Assembly: GCF_900103175.1 (NCBI RefSeq)
Contig: NZ_FNLF01000002.1
Span: 372,001 to 436,000, forward strand
Direction: 5' to 3'
From: Tsukamurella pulmonis
GTDB lineage: Bacteria; Actinomycetota; Actinomycetes; Mycobacteriales; Mycobacteriaceae
DNA length: 64,000 nt
The notes below the pieces were generated by a model. It had not been told where the DNA came from and ran no database searches. It worked only from the letters and a program-made list of their open reading frames with translations. Shown piece after piece: positions 16,359 through 23,974 of the stretch (its first letter is position 1; each line of letters begins with the position of its first letter). Made by a program: the position numbers and the translations under genes.

Positions 16359-17615
16359 GTGAACACGTTCTCAGAAGGTCAGGGTGCACCCGGCCGGGCT
16401 TCGACTGCGGTTGCGGTTTCCGCATTCGATGTCGCCCGCGTCCGGGGGCTTTACCCTGCCCTGGGGGACGGGTGGATCCACTTCGATCCGCAGGCCGGTG
16501 CGCAGATCCCCGGGGCGGTCTCCTCGGCCGTGGCGAACGCCTTCCGCGGGTTCGTGAGCAACCCCCGTGGCGTCTATGCTGCAGCCGCACATACGCGGTC
16601 GATCGTGCAGGCAGCGCGGCTGGCCGTGGCGGAACTGGTGGGCGGCAAGCCCGAGGGAGTGGTGCTCGGGCCCAGCCGGGAGCAACTGCTCAACTCGCTC
16701 GCGGAATCGCTGAGCGCGCGCCTCGGGCTCGGCTCGGAGATCGTGCTCTCCCGCCTCGACGACGAGGCCAATCAGGCGCCGTGGCTGCGGGTCGCCGATC
16801 GCGGCGGGGGCCGCGTGCGGTGGGTCGAGGCGGACATCGAGACCGGTGAGGTGCCGGCTTGGCAGTTCCAGGAGCTCTCGGGGCCGGCGACGTCGGTCAT
16901 CGCGGTCTCCTACGCCTCGTCCACGATCGGCACCGTCATCGACGTGGCCGCCGCCGCGGCGGCGGCGCACCGCGTGGGGGCGTTGCTCGTGGTGGACGCG
17001 ACCAGCGCCGCGCCGTACGAGCTGCTCGACATCGAGCGTCTCGGTGCCGATGTGCTGATCGTCAGCGCGAACCGGTGGGGCGGCCCGCAGGTCGCCGCCA
17101 TGATCTTCCGCGACCCGTCGATGTTCGGCCGGCTGCGCGGGGTCAACCCGGACCCCACGCTGACGGGACCGGAGCGATTCGAGCTCGGTGAGCACCAGTA
17201 CGCGATGCTGGCCGGCCTCATCGCCTCGATCGATCACCTCGCGGGGCTCGACGAGTCCGCAGTCGGTACCCGCCGGGATCGGCTCGAGCAGTCCATGTTC
17301 GGACTGCGCCAGTACCAGCAGCGACTGCTGTTCTACTTGCTCAACTCGCTGGCCTCCGCGCCGCAGGTGGCGATCATCGGCCGCGCGGAGCGGCGCGTGC
17401 CCACCGTCTCGTTCACGATGCCGGGCGTGCCCGCCGCGAAGGCGGCCAAGCGGCTCGCCGACAACGGAGTGTGCGCCCTGTCCAACGTGCCCAGCCGCTA
17501 CTTCGCCGGCCTGGGCGTGCCGGAGTACGGGGGCGCGGTCACCGTGGGCCTCGCGCCCTATTCGACTCCGTACGACGTGGACCAGCTCGTCCGCGCCCTC
17601 GCCTCCCTGGGTTAG
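16359..17615 (+). CDS. Aminotransferase class V / cysteine-desulfurase-like protein lacking the PLP lysine
   Basis: This 418-residue protein has the fold of the cysteine-desulfurase-like family (compare Rv3778c in the same place in M. tuberculosis). Recognisable parts are IHFDPQAGAQIP, an aspartate for the PLP pyridine in LLVVDATSAAPYE, and IERLGADVLIVSANRWGGP. In true desulfurases the last motif reads S-x-H-K-x-x-G-P; here His-Lys is Asn-Arg. The internal aldimine lysine therefore appears absent and the usual chemistry unlikely. The GTG at 16359 follows a TAATCT -10 (16345-16350) by eight bases, a leaderless signature. Function unknown. Confidence 0.75.
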   Translation: MNTFSEGQGAPGRASTAVAVSAFDVARVRGLYPALGDGWIHFDPQAGAQIPGAVSSAVANAFRGFVSNPRGVYAAAAHTRSIVQAARLAVAELVGGKPEGVVLGPSREQLLNSLAESLSARLGLGSEIVLSRLDDEANQAPWLRVADRGGGRVRWVEADIETGEVPAWQFQELSGPATSVIAVSYASSTIGTVIDVAAAAAAAHRVGALLVVDATSAAPYELLDIERLGADVLIVSANRWGGPQVAAMIFRDPSMFGRLRGVNPDPTLTGPERFELGEHQYAMLAGLIASIDHLAGLDESAVGTRRDRLEQSMFGLRQYQQRLLFYLLNSLASAPQVAIIGRAERRVPTVSFTMPGVPAAKAAKRLADNGVCALSNVPSRYFAGLGVPEYGGAVTVGLAPYSTPYDVDQLVRALASLG

Positions 17616-17618
17616 GCG

Positions 17619-18260
17619 GTGGGACCGTCGGCGCTCGCCGCCGCTTTCGGTGCCGGAATCGTCGCGGGCCTCGGCGCGGTCCTCCCGCTCGGTGCGATCG
17701 GCGTGATGCTGCTGCACGAGGGCGCTTCCCGCGGGTGGCGCCGCGCGGTGCCCGCCGCGGCCGGGGTCGGCACCGCCGATCTCCTCTTCGCGGTCCTGGC
17801 CCTCGCCGCCGGATCCGTGCTCTCGCCGCTCGTCTCGCAGTGGGGGCGCTGGCCCGCCGCGGTGGGCGGCGTACTGCTGCTCGTCGTGGCGGCGCTCATG
17901 GTGCGCAAGGCCTTCCGGCCCGCTCCGGCGGAGGCCGACGGTGCCGAACCCGTCGGCGGGGCCTCGGGGTGGGCCCGTTTCGCGCTGTTCTTCGGGCTGA
18001 CCGCGGTGAATCCGTTCCCGCTGCTGTACTTCGGCGCGATCGCCGTCGGCCTCGGCGACGGGCTGCATCGTCCCCCGGTGGCGACCGTCTTCGCCGTCGG
18101 GGTCGGCATCGCTTCGCTCGGATGGAATCTCGTGCTGATCGGGCTCGGCGCCGTCCTGCGGTCGCGGTCCACCGCGCGCATGCAGCGCATGGTCACCGCG
18201 ATCGGCGGCGGGATCGTCGCGGTGTTCGCGGTCGTGGTGCTGGTGACGGCGTTCGTCTGA
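17619..18260 (+). CDS. LysE/RhtB-family exporter
   Basis: This 213-residue membrane protein has six hydrophobic helices, and its first helix AGLGAVLPLGAIGVMLLHEG corresponds to the LysE/RhtB PGP-type signature. A variable charged loop (about 100-115) is followed by FFGLTAVNPFPLLYFGA, the second half-signature with N-P. Such proteins export amino acids or small metabolites. The GTG start lies 3 nt after the stop of the aminotransferase-like gene, so the two are an operon. Confidence 0.8.
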   Translation: MGPSALAAAFGAGIVAGLGAVLPLGAIGVMLLHEGASRGWRRAVPAAAGVGTADLLFAVLALAAGSVLSPLVSQWGRWPAAVGGVLLLVVAALMVRKAFRPAPAEADGAEPVGGASGWARFALFFGLTAVNPFPLLYFGAIAVGLGDGLHRPPVATVFAVGVGIASLGWNLVLIGLGAVLRSRSTARMQRMVTAIGGGIVAVFAVVVLVTAFV

Positions 18261-18264
18261 TCGC

Positions 18265-19254
18265 TCAGCCGAGCGCGGCGCGGTACTCCTCGGATTCGAA
18301 GAACGGGGTGAGGCGGCGGCGCAGCAGGTCCTCGATGACGCCGCGCTCGTCGAGCGTGGCGATCACCGGCGGGCCGAAGCGCAGCGCCTCCTCGACCATG
18401 TCCTCGCGGCCCACGCCCAGCTCCGCGAGCAGTTCGTAGAGGGAGGCGTCGCCGTACTTGTCGAAGACGTGATCGATCCCCTCGTCGAGGAGGGCGCGGA
18501 AGTAGTCGGTATCGCGGAAGGTGCGCCAGAACTCGAAGATCAGGACCACGACGTCCTCGATGTCGCCGTCGGTGAGGAGCCCGCGGTACTCGGCGACCGC
18601 GGTGCCGCGCTGCCGGCGCCAGGAGTCGCGGATCGCATCGGCGAGGGTCTCGTCCCCCTCGGCCGCCACCACGCGGCGCAGGGCGAACCGCACGCCCCGT
18701 CGTGCGGCAGCATCGGCGCGCTGGCCGAGCGTGGGGAGCGCGGGGCGCAGTGCCCGGGCGGCGGCACCGGCGACGGTGCGCGTCACCGCGTTCCGGGCCA
18801 GGGCGCGGGTCGCGTCATCGGCCGCCGAGGTCGCGGCGGCGTGCAGGACCGAGGCGACCGCGTCCTCGGTCACGGGGCTCTCGGACACCGCCTGCAGCAC
18901 CCGCCGCGTGAGGTCCATCTCGGTGACGGTGATCAGCAGCTTCTCGAAGCTGTGGCTATCGATCACCTCCTCGAGGAGCGTGGTCTCGTTGACCGGGTGC
19001 CGGTGCAGTCGGCCGGCGATCTCGCCGACGAGTTCGGGGATCGCGCCCTCGACGGGCACCTGCACCGCGTACTTCGCGGCGACGGCCTTGATCATGTCGG
19101 GCGTGACGGCCTCGGCGAGCGTGAGCTCCGAGGCCACGGCGAGCGCGTGGTCCACCTCGTCGATGACGAGTGCGTGGTAGGCGGTGTCGCGCAGTTGCTT
19201 GCGCGCGAACGCGATCTGCGCCTCCAGGAGGCGGGTGGCGAGGTCGTCGATCAT
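18265..19254 (-). CDS. Conserved hypothetical protein, helical, 329 residues
   Basis: I do not recognise a family. The protein looks soluble and almost wholly helical, rich in Ala, Arg and Asp/Glu. Features are EVDHALAVASELTLAEAVTPDMIKAVAAKYAVQ near the N-terminus, an Arg/Ala-rich middle (about 160-205), and an acidic C-terminal third with LLDEGIDHVFDKYGD and LAELGVGREDMVEEALRFGPP. Its ATG overlaps the stop of the upstream quinone oxidoreductase (ATGA), so the two are translationally coupled. The coupling suggests a related job, but nothing more can be said. Confidence 0.75.
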   Translation of the reverse strand: MIDDLATRLLEAQIAFARKQLRDTAYHALVIDEVDHALAVASELTLAEAVTPDMIKAVAAKYAVQVPVEGAIPELVGEIAGRLHRHPVNETTLLEEVIDSHSFEKLLITVTEMDLTRRVLQAVSESPVTEDAVASVLHAAATSAADDATRALARNAVTRTVAGAAARALRPALPTLGQRADAAARRGVRFALRRVVAAEGDETLADAIRDSWRRQRGTAVAEYRGLLTDGDIEDVVVLIFEFWRTFRDTDYFRALLDEGIDHVFDKYGDASLYELLAELGVGREDMVEEALRFGPPVIATLDERGVIEDLLRRRLTPFFESEEYRAALG

Positions 19255-20216
19255 GGTGTCAGCAGGACCTTTCCGACGGATTCGGGCGAGTTCACCAGCT
19301 CGTGGGCGGCCTCGGCCTCGGCGAGGGGGAGCCGCGCGGAGACGACGGGGCGCAGCGCACCGTCGGCGAACAGGGGCCAGACCTGCGCGCGCACCGCGGC
19401 CACCACCTCGGCCTTGCTGTGCGGTCCGGTGGCGGGCCGACCGCGCAGGTTCGTGGCGCTGACTCGGCCCCGTTTGGCCAGCAGCGCAGCGATGTTCAGT
19501 GTTCCCTCGACTCCGCCCTGCAGGCCGATGATCACGAGTCGTCCCTGCGGTGCGAGCGCCCGGACGTTGCGCGGCAGGTACTTGGCGCCCATGATGTCGA
19601 GGATCACGTCGGCGCGGTCCTGCATGACCTCGGCGAAATCCTCGGTGTGGTAATCGATCACGATGTCGGCGCCCAGTTCACGGCAGCGCTGCGCCTTGTA
19701 CTCCGACCCGACGGTGACGGCGACGGTCGCGCCGAGCGCCTTGGCGAGTTGGATGGCGTGCGTACCGATTCCGCTGCCGCCGCCGTGGAGCAGGACCGTC
19801 TCGCCGGCGCGTAGTCCCGCCTCGGTGACGAGGTTGGAGTGCACGGTGCAGGCGACCTCGGGCAGCGCCGCGGCGTCGACGAGGGAGACGCCGGCGGGGA
19901 CGGGCAGGCACTGCGCGGCGGGTGCGAGTGCGTACTGCGCGTAGCCGCCGCCGGACAGCAGCGCACACACCTCGTCGCCGATCGCCGGGCCCTCCACGTC
20001 CGGTCCCACCGCGTCGACGGTGCCGGAGACCTCCAGGCCGAGGATCGGGCTGGCGCCGGGCGGCGGTGGGTAGAGACCCCTGCGCTGCATCAGATCGGCG
20101 CGATTGACGGCCGTCGCCGCGACGGCGATCCGCACCTCCCCGGGACCGGGCTCGGGTATCGGGAGGTCGATGAGCTGCAGGTTCTGCGTGGTCTCGTCCA
20201 CTCCGATCGCCCTCAT
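19251..20216 (-). CDS. Zinc-independent quinone oxidoreductase (MDR superfamily)
   Basis: The 321-residue NAD(P)H-dependent oxidoreductase is of the PIG3/zeta-crystallin type. It shows the GroES-like N-terminal domain (AVNRADLMQRRGLYPPPPGASPILGLEVSG), the Rossmann loop LLHGGGSGIGTHAIQLAKALG (about 143-163), and the family motif VIIGLQGG. Structural and catalytic zinc ligands are absent, as expected for this branch. The gene corresponds to Rv3777 in the conserved region of M. tuberculosis. Start ATG 20216, and 184 bp separate it from the divergent thiolase. Confidence 0.9.
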   Translation of the reverse strand: MRAIGVDETTQNLQLIDLPIPEPGPGEVRIAVAATAVNRADLMQRRGLYPPPPGASPILGLEVSGTVDAVGPDVEGPAIGDEVCALLSGGGYAQYALAPAAQCLPVPAGVSLVDAAALPEVACTVHSNLVTEAGLRAGETVLLHGGGSGIGTHAIQLAKALGATVAVTVGSEYKAQRCRELGADIVIDYHTEDFAEVMQDRADVILDIMGAKYLPRNVRALAPQGRLVIIGLQGGVEGTLNIAALLAKRGRVSATNLRGRPATGPHSKAEVVAAVRAQVWPLFADGALRPVVSARLPLAEAEAAHELVNSPESVGKVLLTP

Positions 20217-20311
20217 GGTTCATGGGTAGCACACCGGGTGCGGGTGTCGCGCGTGCCGTGGCGTCGGTCCCGACTTCGCGAGAACGTGGTGGCGGGCCGT
20301 GCGATGTGTTA

Positions 20312-20337
20312 GAAGTGAATGAACATTCTGTCACTTC
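20312..20337. promoter_or_regulatory. Nested inverted repeat upstream of thiolase (TetR-type operator)
   Basis: An outer repeat GAAGTGA (20312-20318) and TCACTTC (20331-20337) encloses an inner palindrome GAATG-AA-CATTC (20317-20328). It lies about 65 bp before the thiolase ATG in the divergent region, where a fatty-acid-type repressor could act on both promoters. Confidence 0.5.
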
Positions 20338-20400
20338 AAGCGTGGCGCTGCGGTCGGGAGGCCGTGACGGCCGCAGCCGCACCCATGAGGAGTCCCCGTC

Positions 20401-21576
20401 ATGACCGAAGCCGTCATCGTCGACATCGTCCGCACCCCGTCGGGGAAGGGGAAGCCGGGCGGCGCCCTGCACCCCGTGCATCCCGTGGATCTGTTCGCCG
20501 GTGTCATCGCGGCCCTGATCGAGCGGAACGACCTCGATCCCGCGCTCGTCGAGGATGTGATCGGCGGGTGCGTGCAGCAGGTGGGGGACCAGGCGCTCAA
20601 CATCGCACGCGTCTCCGCCCTCGCCGCCGGGCTGCCCGTCGAGACGCCCGGCACCACGATCGACCGGCAGTGCGGATCCTCGCAACAGGCCGCGCATTTC
20701 GCGGCGCAGGGCGTGATCGCCGGTGCCTACGACGTGGTGATCGCCGGCGGCGTCGAGTCGATGAGCCGCGTTCCCATGGGGACCAGCTCCGCCGGCGGCG
20801 CTCCGTTCGCTCCGCTGGCCGCGCGGTTCCCGCGCCTGCCGCACCAGGGGATCGGGGCCGAATTGCTCGCCGCCCGAGGCAAGTTCGATCGCGAGGCACT
20901 CGACGTGTTCGCCGCCGAATCGCACCGACGTGCGGCGGCCACCCAGGCCACCGGCGGCTTCGATCGGGAGATCGTTCCTGTCGTGCTGCCCGGCGGCGGA
21001 ACGCACACCGTCGACGAGACCGTCCGAGCGTCGACCACCGCGGAGGGGCTGGGCGGGCTGAAGCCGGCCTTCGCCGACCCGCGGTTCGCCGAGCAGTATC
21101 CCGAGATCGACTGGTCGATCACGCCGGGCAACTCGTCGCCGCTCACCGACGGTGCCTCCGCCGCGCTCATCATGAGCGCCGCGAAGGCGGAGGCGCTGGG
21201 CCTGACCCCGCGGGCGCGGTTCCACGCGTTCTCGGTGGTCGGGTCGGACCCGGAGGTCATGCTCAGCGGCCCGATCCCCGCGACGCACAAGGTGCTCGAC
21301 CGCGCCGGCCTGCGGGCCGACGACATCGACGCCTTCGAGGTGAACGAGGCCTTCGCCTCGGTGCCGATGGCCTGGGCCGCCGAGTTCGACATCGATCCCG
21401 CCCGCCTGAACCCGCGCGGCGGCGCCATCGCCCTGGGGCACCCGCTCGGCGCGTCCGGCACTCGCCTGCTCGCGACGCTGGTCAACCACCTCGAGCAGAC
21501 CGGCGGGCGCTACGGCCTGCAGACGATGTGTGAGGGCAACGGCATGGCCAACGGAACGATCATCGAACGTCTCTGA
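20401..21576 (+). CDS. Acetyl-CoA acetyltransferase / thiolase
   Basis: This 391-residue thiolase cleaves 3-ketoacyl-CoA with CoA or condenses two acetyl-CoA. The acyl-accepting cysteine lies in IDRQCGSSQQAAHFA (about residue 89), the His motif is GGAIALGHPLGASGTR, and the second cysteine is in CEGNGMANGT close to the C-terminus. All catalytic residues are intact. It stands alone, divergent from the quinone oxidoreductase, with a nested palindrome in its promoter. Steroid or fatty-acid beta-oxidation is likely, and the chain length is unknown. Confidence 0.93.
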   Translation: MTEAVIVDIVRTPSGKGKPGGALHPVHPVDLFAGVIAALIERNDLDPALVEDVIGGCVQQVGDQALNIARVSALAAGLPVETPGTTIDRQCGSSQQAAHFAAQGVIAGAYDVVIAGGVESMSRVPMGTSSAGGAPFAPLAARFPRLPHQGIGAELLAARGKFDREALDVFAAESHRRAAATQATGGFDREIVPVVLPGGGTHTVDETVRASTTAEGLGGLKPAFADPRFAEQYPEIDWSITPGNSSPLTDGASAALIMSAAKAEALGLTPRARFHAFSVVGSDPEVMLSGPIPATHKVLDRAGLRADDIDAFEVNEAFASVPMAWAAEFDIDPARLNPRGGAIALGHPLGASGTRLLATLVNHLEQTGGRYGLQTMCEGNGMANGTIIERL

Positions 21577-21616
21577 ACAGTGGTTCTGCGGTGGGTCCGG
21601 TATCGTACGGCGCTAG

Positions 21617-21701
21617 GGAAGCGTGGCAGAGCGGCCGAATGCACTCGCCTTGAAAGCGAGCGTGGGTGAAACCACCGGGGGTTCAAATCCCTCCGCTTCC
21701 G
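21617..21701 (+). tRNA. tRNA-Ser (UGA)
   Basis: An 85-nt class II tRNA. The acceptor is GGAAGCG (21617-21623) with CGCTTCC (21694-21700), G discriminator, no encoded CCA. The anticodon arm is CTCGC-CTTGAAA-GCGAG, giving anticodon TGA. The long variable arm and GGTTCAAATCC T-arm are typical of tRNA-Ser. An accessory region starts directly downstream. Confidence 0.95.
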
Positions 21702-21822
21702 CAGTTAAGGGGGGCGCGTACGCGTGTGCCGAATGCGGCGAGGGTCAGGTTGATCGGGGGGCTTGGGTTCGGCTGGGGTCATGGCCCACTGACTACAACC
21801 GCTCTGAGCTGCATAGACCAGA

Positions 21823-21841
21823 GCGCTACGACCTGTAGCGC
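21823..21841. terminator. Hairpin downstream of tRNA-Ser (GCGCTAC/GTAGCGC)
   Basis: A perfect 7-5-7 inverted repeat about 120 bp after the tRNA. It may be a tRNA terminator, but there is no T-run, so it could equally be a protein site. Confidence 0.35.
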
Positions 21842-21876
21842 ATCAAATCAGAGCGTATCGGCTAAGTTGGGTGTCG

Positions 21877-21895
21877 ATTCTCTAAACTAGAGAAT
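21877..21895. promoter_or_regulatory. 8-3-8 palindrome ATTCTCTA-AAC-TAGAGAAT
   Basis: A perfect AT-rich palindrome in GC-rich DNA, unlike its surroundings. It has the size of a dimeric repressor site, but no gene is close enough to assign it. Confidence 0.4.
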
Positions 21896-22024
21896 TGCTT
21901 TCTGCGACTAGTCGAGCGTCGTGGAGTCCGACCAAGGGGAGGCACCTGCTGTGGAACCTAAGGGCACTGTGCTGGTCGATAAGGTGTCGTGAGTTCGTTG
22001 CGGCTGCGATCCGCCAACCGGCGG

Positions 22025-22591
22025 TTACGTTAGCGGCGGTTCGAGGACCTCTATGCTGGTCGTCGCGGCAAGGATGTTGAGGTCGCAGCGGGCCGTTTGG
22101 GCGAAGATGCTGCTGTAGCGTTCGTAGCCGCGGAAATTCTCGCCCCACCAGGATTGGGCGATCTCAAGTTCGTAGGGCAGGGGCGAGCCGGATTCGCGGT
22201 TGCCGGCCGGGCCTTCCTTGACGGACCGGAGCAGTTGACCGTCGGAGTAGTAGTTAAGCGCTAAGAAGCCGGTGGTCTCGCCACATAGGAAGACAGTGAT
22301 CGGTGATCGCGTCGTTCTTGCGAGCTCGGCCACTTGCGATTCCGCCCCGAAGTAGCCGGTCGACACCATGATCACTCCAGTATCAGTCGTCTGCGCCCAC
22401 GGCCCCTCCCTGGCCTCGAAGTCGGCGGGAAACTTCGTAGTTCGAGTGCCATAGCGAAGTAGACCACCGAAGGTCGAATCGCGAAGAATTTCACCGGCCA
22501 AAACTTCACCAGGGTGCTCCGACGCCACGCGTACGTACGCGCTCGGCGTTCCAGGCCACCCAATATGCATGATCCCACAGTTGTACGCCAC
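22025..22591 (-). CDS. Hypothetical protein of accessory region (188 residues)
   Basis: I do not recognise the family. The product is soluble with mixed strand/helix pattern and many aromatic residues; GYFGAESQVAELARTTRSPITVF and GFLALNYYSDGQLL stand out and suggest an alpha/beta fold like those of small immunity or effector-partner proteins. Codon usage is less GC-biased than the chromosome, in line with transfer. GTG 22591 (MAYNCG) is used, with ATG 22570 (MHIGWPG) as an alternative. It is the last of three same-strand genes after a toxin-tail remnant, so an immunity role is a guess from context only. Confidence 0.55.
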   Translation of the reverse strand: MAYNCGIMHIGWPGTPSAYVRVASEHPGEVLAGEILRDSTFGGLLRYGTRTTKFPADFEAREGPWAQTTDTGVIMVSTGYFGAESQVAELARTTRSPITVFLCGETTGFLALNYYSDGQLLRSVKEGPAGNRESGSPLPYELEIAQSWWGENFRGYERYSSIFAQTARCDLNILAATTSIEVLEPPLT

Positions 22592-22659
22592 GGCGAATCA
22601 CGGTCCTCTCATCACGAGGTAGATCTGATTGCGGCTCATGTTTGGCGTACATGCGGCGC

Positions 22660-23310
22660 CTAAGGCATTCCCTTCGCGCCGGGGAATTCCTTCACGTGAA
22701 CGACATCCGCAGACGTATCGATACTCGCCCGCCCATCCTCGTCGACAGTGACATCAGGCCAATCCATACCGACATAGCCAGGCACTGCCGGCTCAATCAT
22801 TCCCACCGCCGTCAACTCTCTCCACCGCCCGAACACCACCCGTGGGCGCCACAGGACCCTCTCCATCTCCGCTCCTGAAGAAACTTCCTCTCCGCCGGAG
22901 TCGCTTTCGCCAGACTGGGCGAGCCTATAGCTACCATCCTCGCGAAATGCCCAATCTTCGAAGCGGGAAGCATCCGGGCTCATCGAGTATTCGTTAGGGT
23001 CATCGTAGTAGTAGCGCGTGTAACCGAACAGGAACATTCGGTCTTCGTGCTTGTTGCTGTATGAATAGGTTTGGATATCCGATCCGGCTCGGTTGCAGAT
23101 GTGGATTTGCGCGCCAATTTTCGAGGTTCCGACGATAAAGAGCGGCTGCGCTTCTCGCTCGTAGAATCCAGGCTCTCCGCAGACTGCGGAGACAGTGAAG
23201 TCTCGTTTGTCGGTGTGGAACATGGCGCGGGCTCGTTCCTCGGTCACCGGATCTAGGGCCTTGTAGCGCCACGGGTTCCAGTCGCGGCAATACATGACGT
23301 CGAATTCCAT
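22660..23310 (-). CDS. Hypothetical protein, possible immunity partner (216 residues)
   Basis: The family is not recognised. The 216-residue protein is acidic and rich in Tyr, Trp, Phe and Asp, with a run of tyrosines at FGYTRYYYDDPNEY (about 94-107) and an acidic serine-rich linker (GESDSGGEEVSSG, about 131-143). A GAGGA ribosome site lies 8 nt before ATG 23310. The GC content is visibly lower than in flanking chromosome. It overlaps the 3' end of a toxin-tail-like frame (23253-23546), the arrangement expected for an immunity gene behind a toxin C-terminus. That reading is inference. Confidence 0.55.
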   Translation of the reverse strand: MEFDVMYCRDWNPWRYKALDPVTEERARAMFHTDKRDFTVSAVCGEPGFYEREAQPLFIVGTSKIGAQIHICNRAGSDIQTYSYSNKHEDRMFLFGYTRYYYDDPNEYSMSPDASRFEDWAFREDGSYRLAQSGESDSGGEEVSSGAEMERVLWRPRVVFGRWRELTAVGMIEPAVPGYVGMDWPDVTVDEDGRASIDTSADVVHVKEFPGAKGMP

Positions 23311-23572
23311 GTCTTACATCCTCGTGGCTTACGTGTAATAGTGAGTGCATCGACGATCTCTTGCGGCAGCTTGCCCGGCATCAAGGCCTGATTGTACACC
23401 TTACCGGTAATGTCCATCACGTAGACCCTCTGGTCCGCGGCGTATTCGAGAAGCGTTTCCGAAATATTGGCTTTTTGGGGCGGCAGGATTAGTGCCTGGC
23501 GGCCTCTGATTTGTCCCTGAAGTTCTCGATTTACGCTGGTTGACACCTGGGCGATCCTGTTACCGGGTGTGT
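23253..23572 (-). pseudogene. C-terminal remnant of a possible polymorphic-toxin-type protein
   Basis: The frame from the IS boundary reads YTPGNRIAQVSTSVNREL, then QGQIRGRQALILPP, LLEYAADQRVYVMDITGKVYN and LPQEIVDALTIT. The pattern of a short nuclease-like tail with a final valine-rich strand is reminiscent of the C-terminal domains of secreted polymorphic toxins. There is no N-terminal part. A stop lies just before the first codon, inside the 8-bp target repeat at 23573, so this is a broken gene end. The frame overlaps the next gene by 58 nt. The toxin assignment is tentative, made from pattern and neighbourhood. Confidence 0.4.
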
Positions 23573-23580
23573 ACTTTCAG
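23573..23580 (+). repeat. Left 8-bp target-site duplication ACTTTCAG
   Basis: ACTTTCAG directly abuts the ISL3-type terminus at 23581 and is repeated exactly at 27294-27301, next to the opposite terminus. Eight base pairs is the usual ISL3 duplication length. Confidence 0.75.
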
Positions 23581-23746
23581 GGCTCTTCCCAGATGAGGGT
23601 GTAGGTCGGTCGGGCGCGTCGGTCCGCAGATAGACGTCGAGGTCTCCCGACGATGGAGGTTCCTACGCCATCCATCCGAAAGACCTCGACGTGACCGACA
23701 CAACCCCGCCGGCCGGCTTCGGCCGCCCTGACCTCACCGCCTTCGC
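23581..23746 (+). mobile_element. Truncated left end of ISL3-family element
   Basis: These 166 bp match the left end of the full copy at 25855 almost base for base (constant offset 2274), up to the first 18 codons of the transposase. They differ mainly in the terminal 20 bp. The match stops at 23746/23747, where GGCTCATCCCAATCG (the opposite terminus, inverted) follows, as if a second inverted copy had inserted and been lost. Confidence 0.75.
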
Positions 23747-23974
23747 GGCTCATCCCAATCGACCCTGATCGGGTCTGCTGACCCCCTCGACGAGAACGCA
23801 GCGACATCACAGCCACCCAACCCCGACCGTCCGGGAAGCTGGGGCACGTCACACGGCCTGTGCTGCGGGCGTGTCGAGTGGGTCGTCCAGGGGCGACGCA
23901 GGAGCGTCGACGCGACGTGCTGAGAGGTGGTTCCAACCGAGCGCTAGGACACTGGCTACAGGCATGGCGATAGG

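Larger units (their letters stand above)
21702..22024. other. Non-coding spacer after tRNA-Ser with two hairpin palindromes
   Basis: I see no credible gene in this stretch. It contains GCGCTAC-GACCT-GTAGCGC (21823-21841) and ATTCTCTA-AAC-TAGAGAAT (21877-21895), both perfect. There is no copy of the tRNA-Ser 3' end further down that would mark an att site. Confidence 0.5.
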
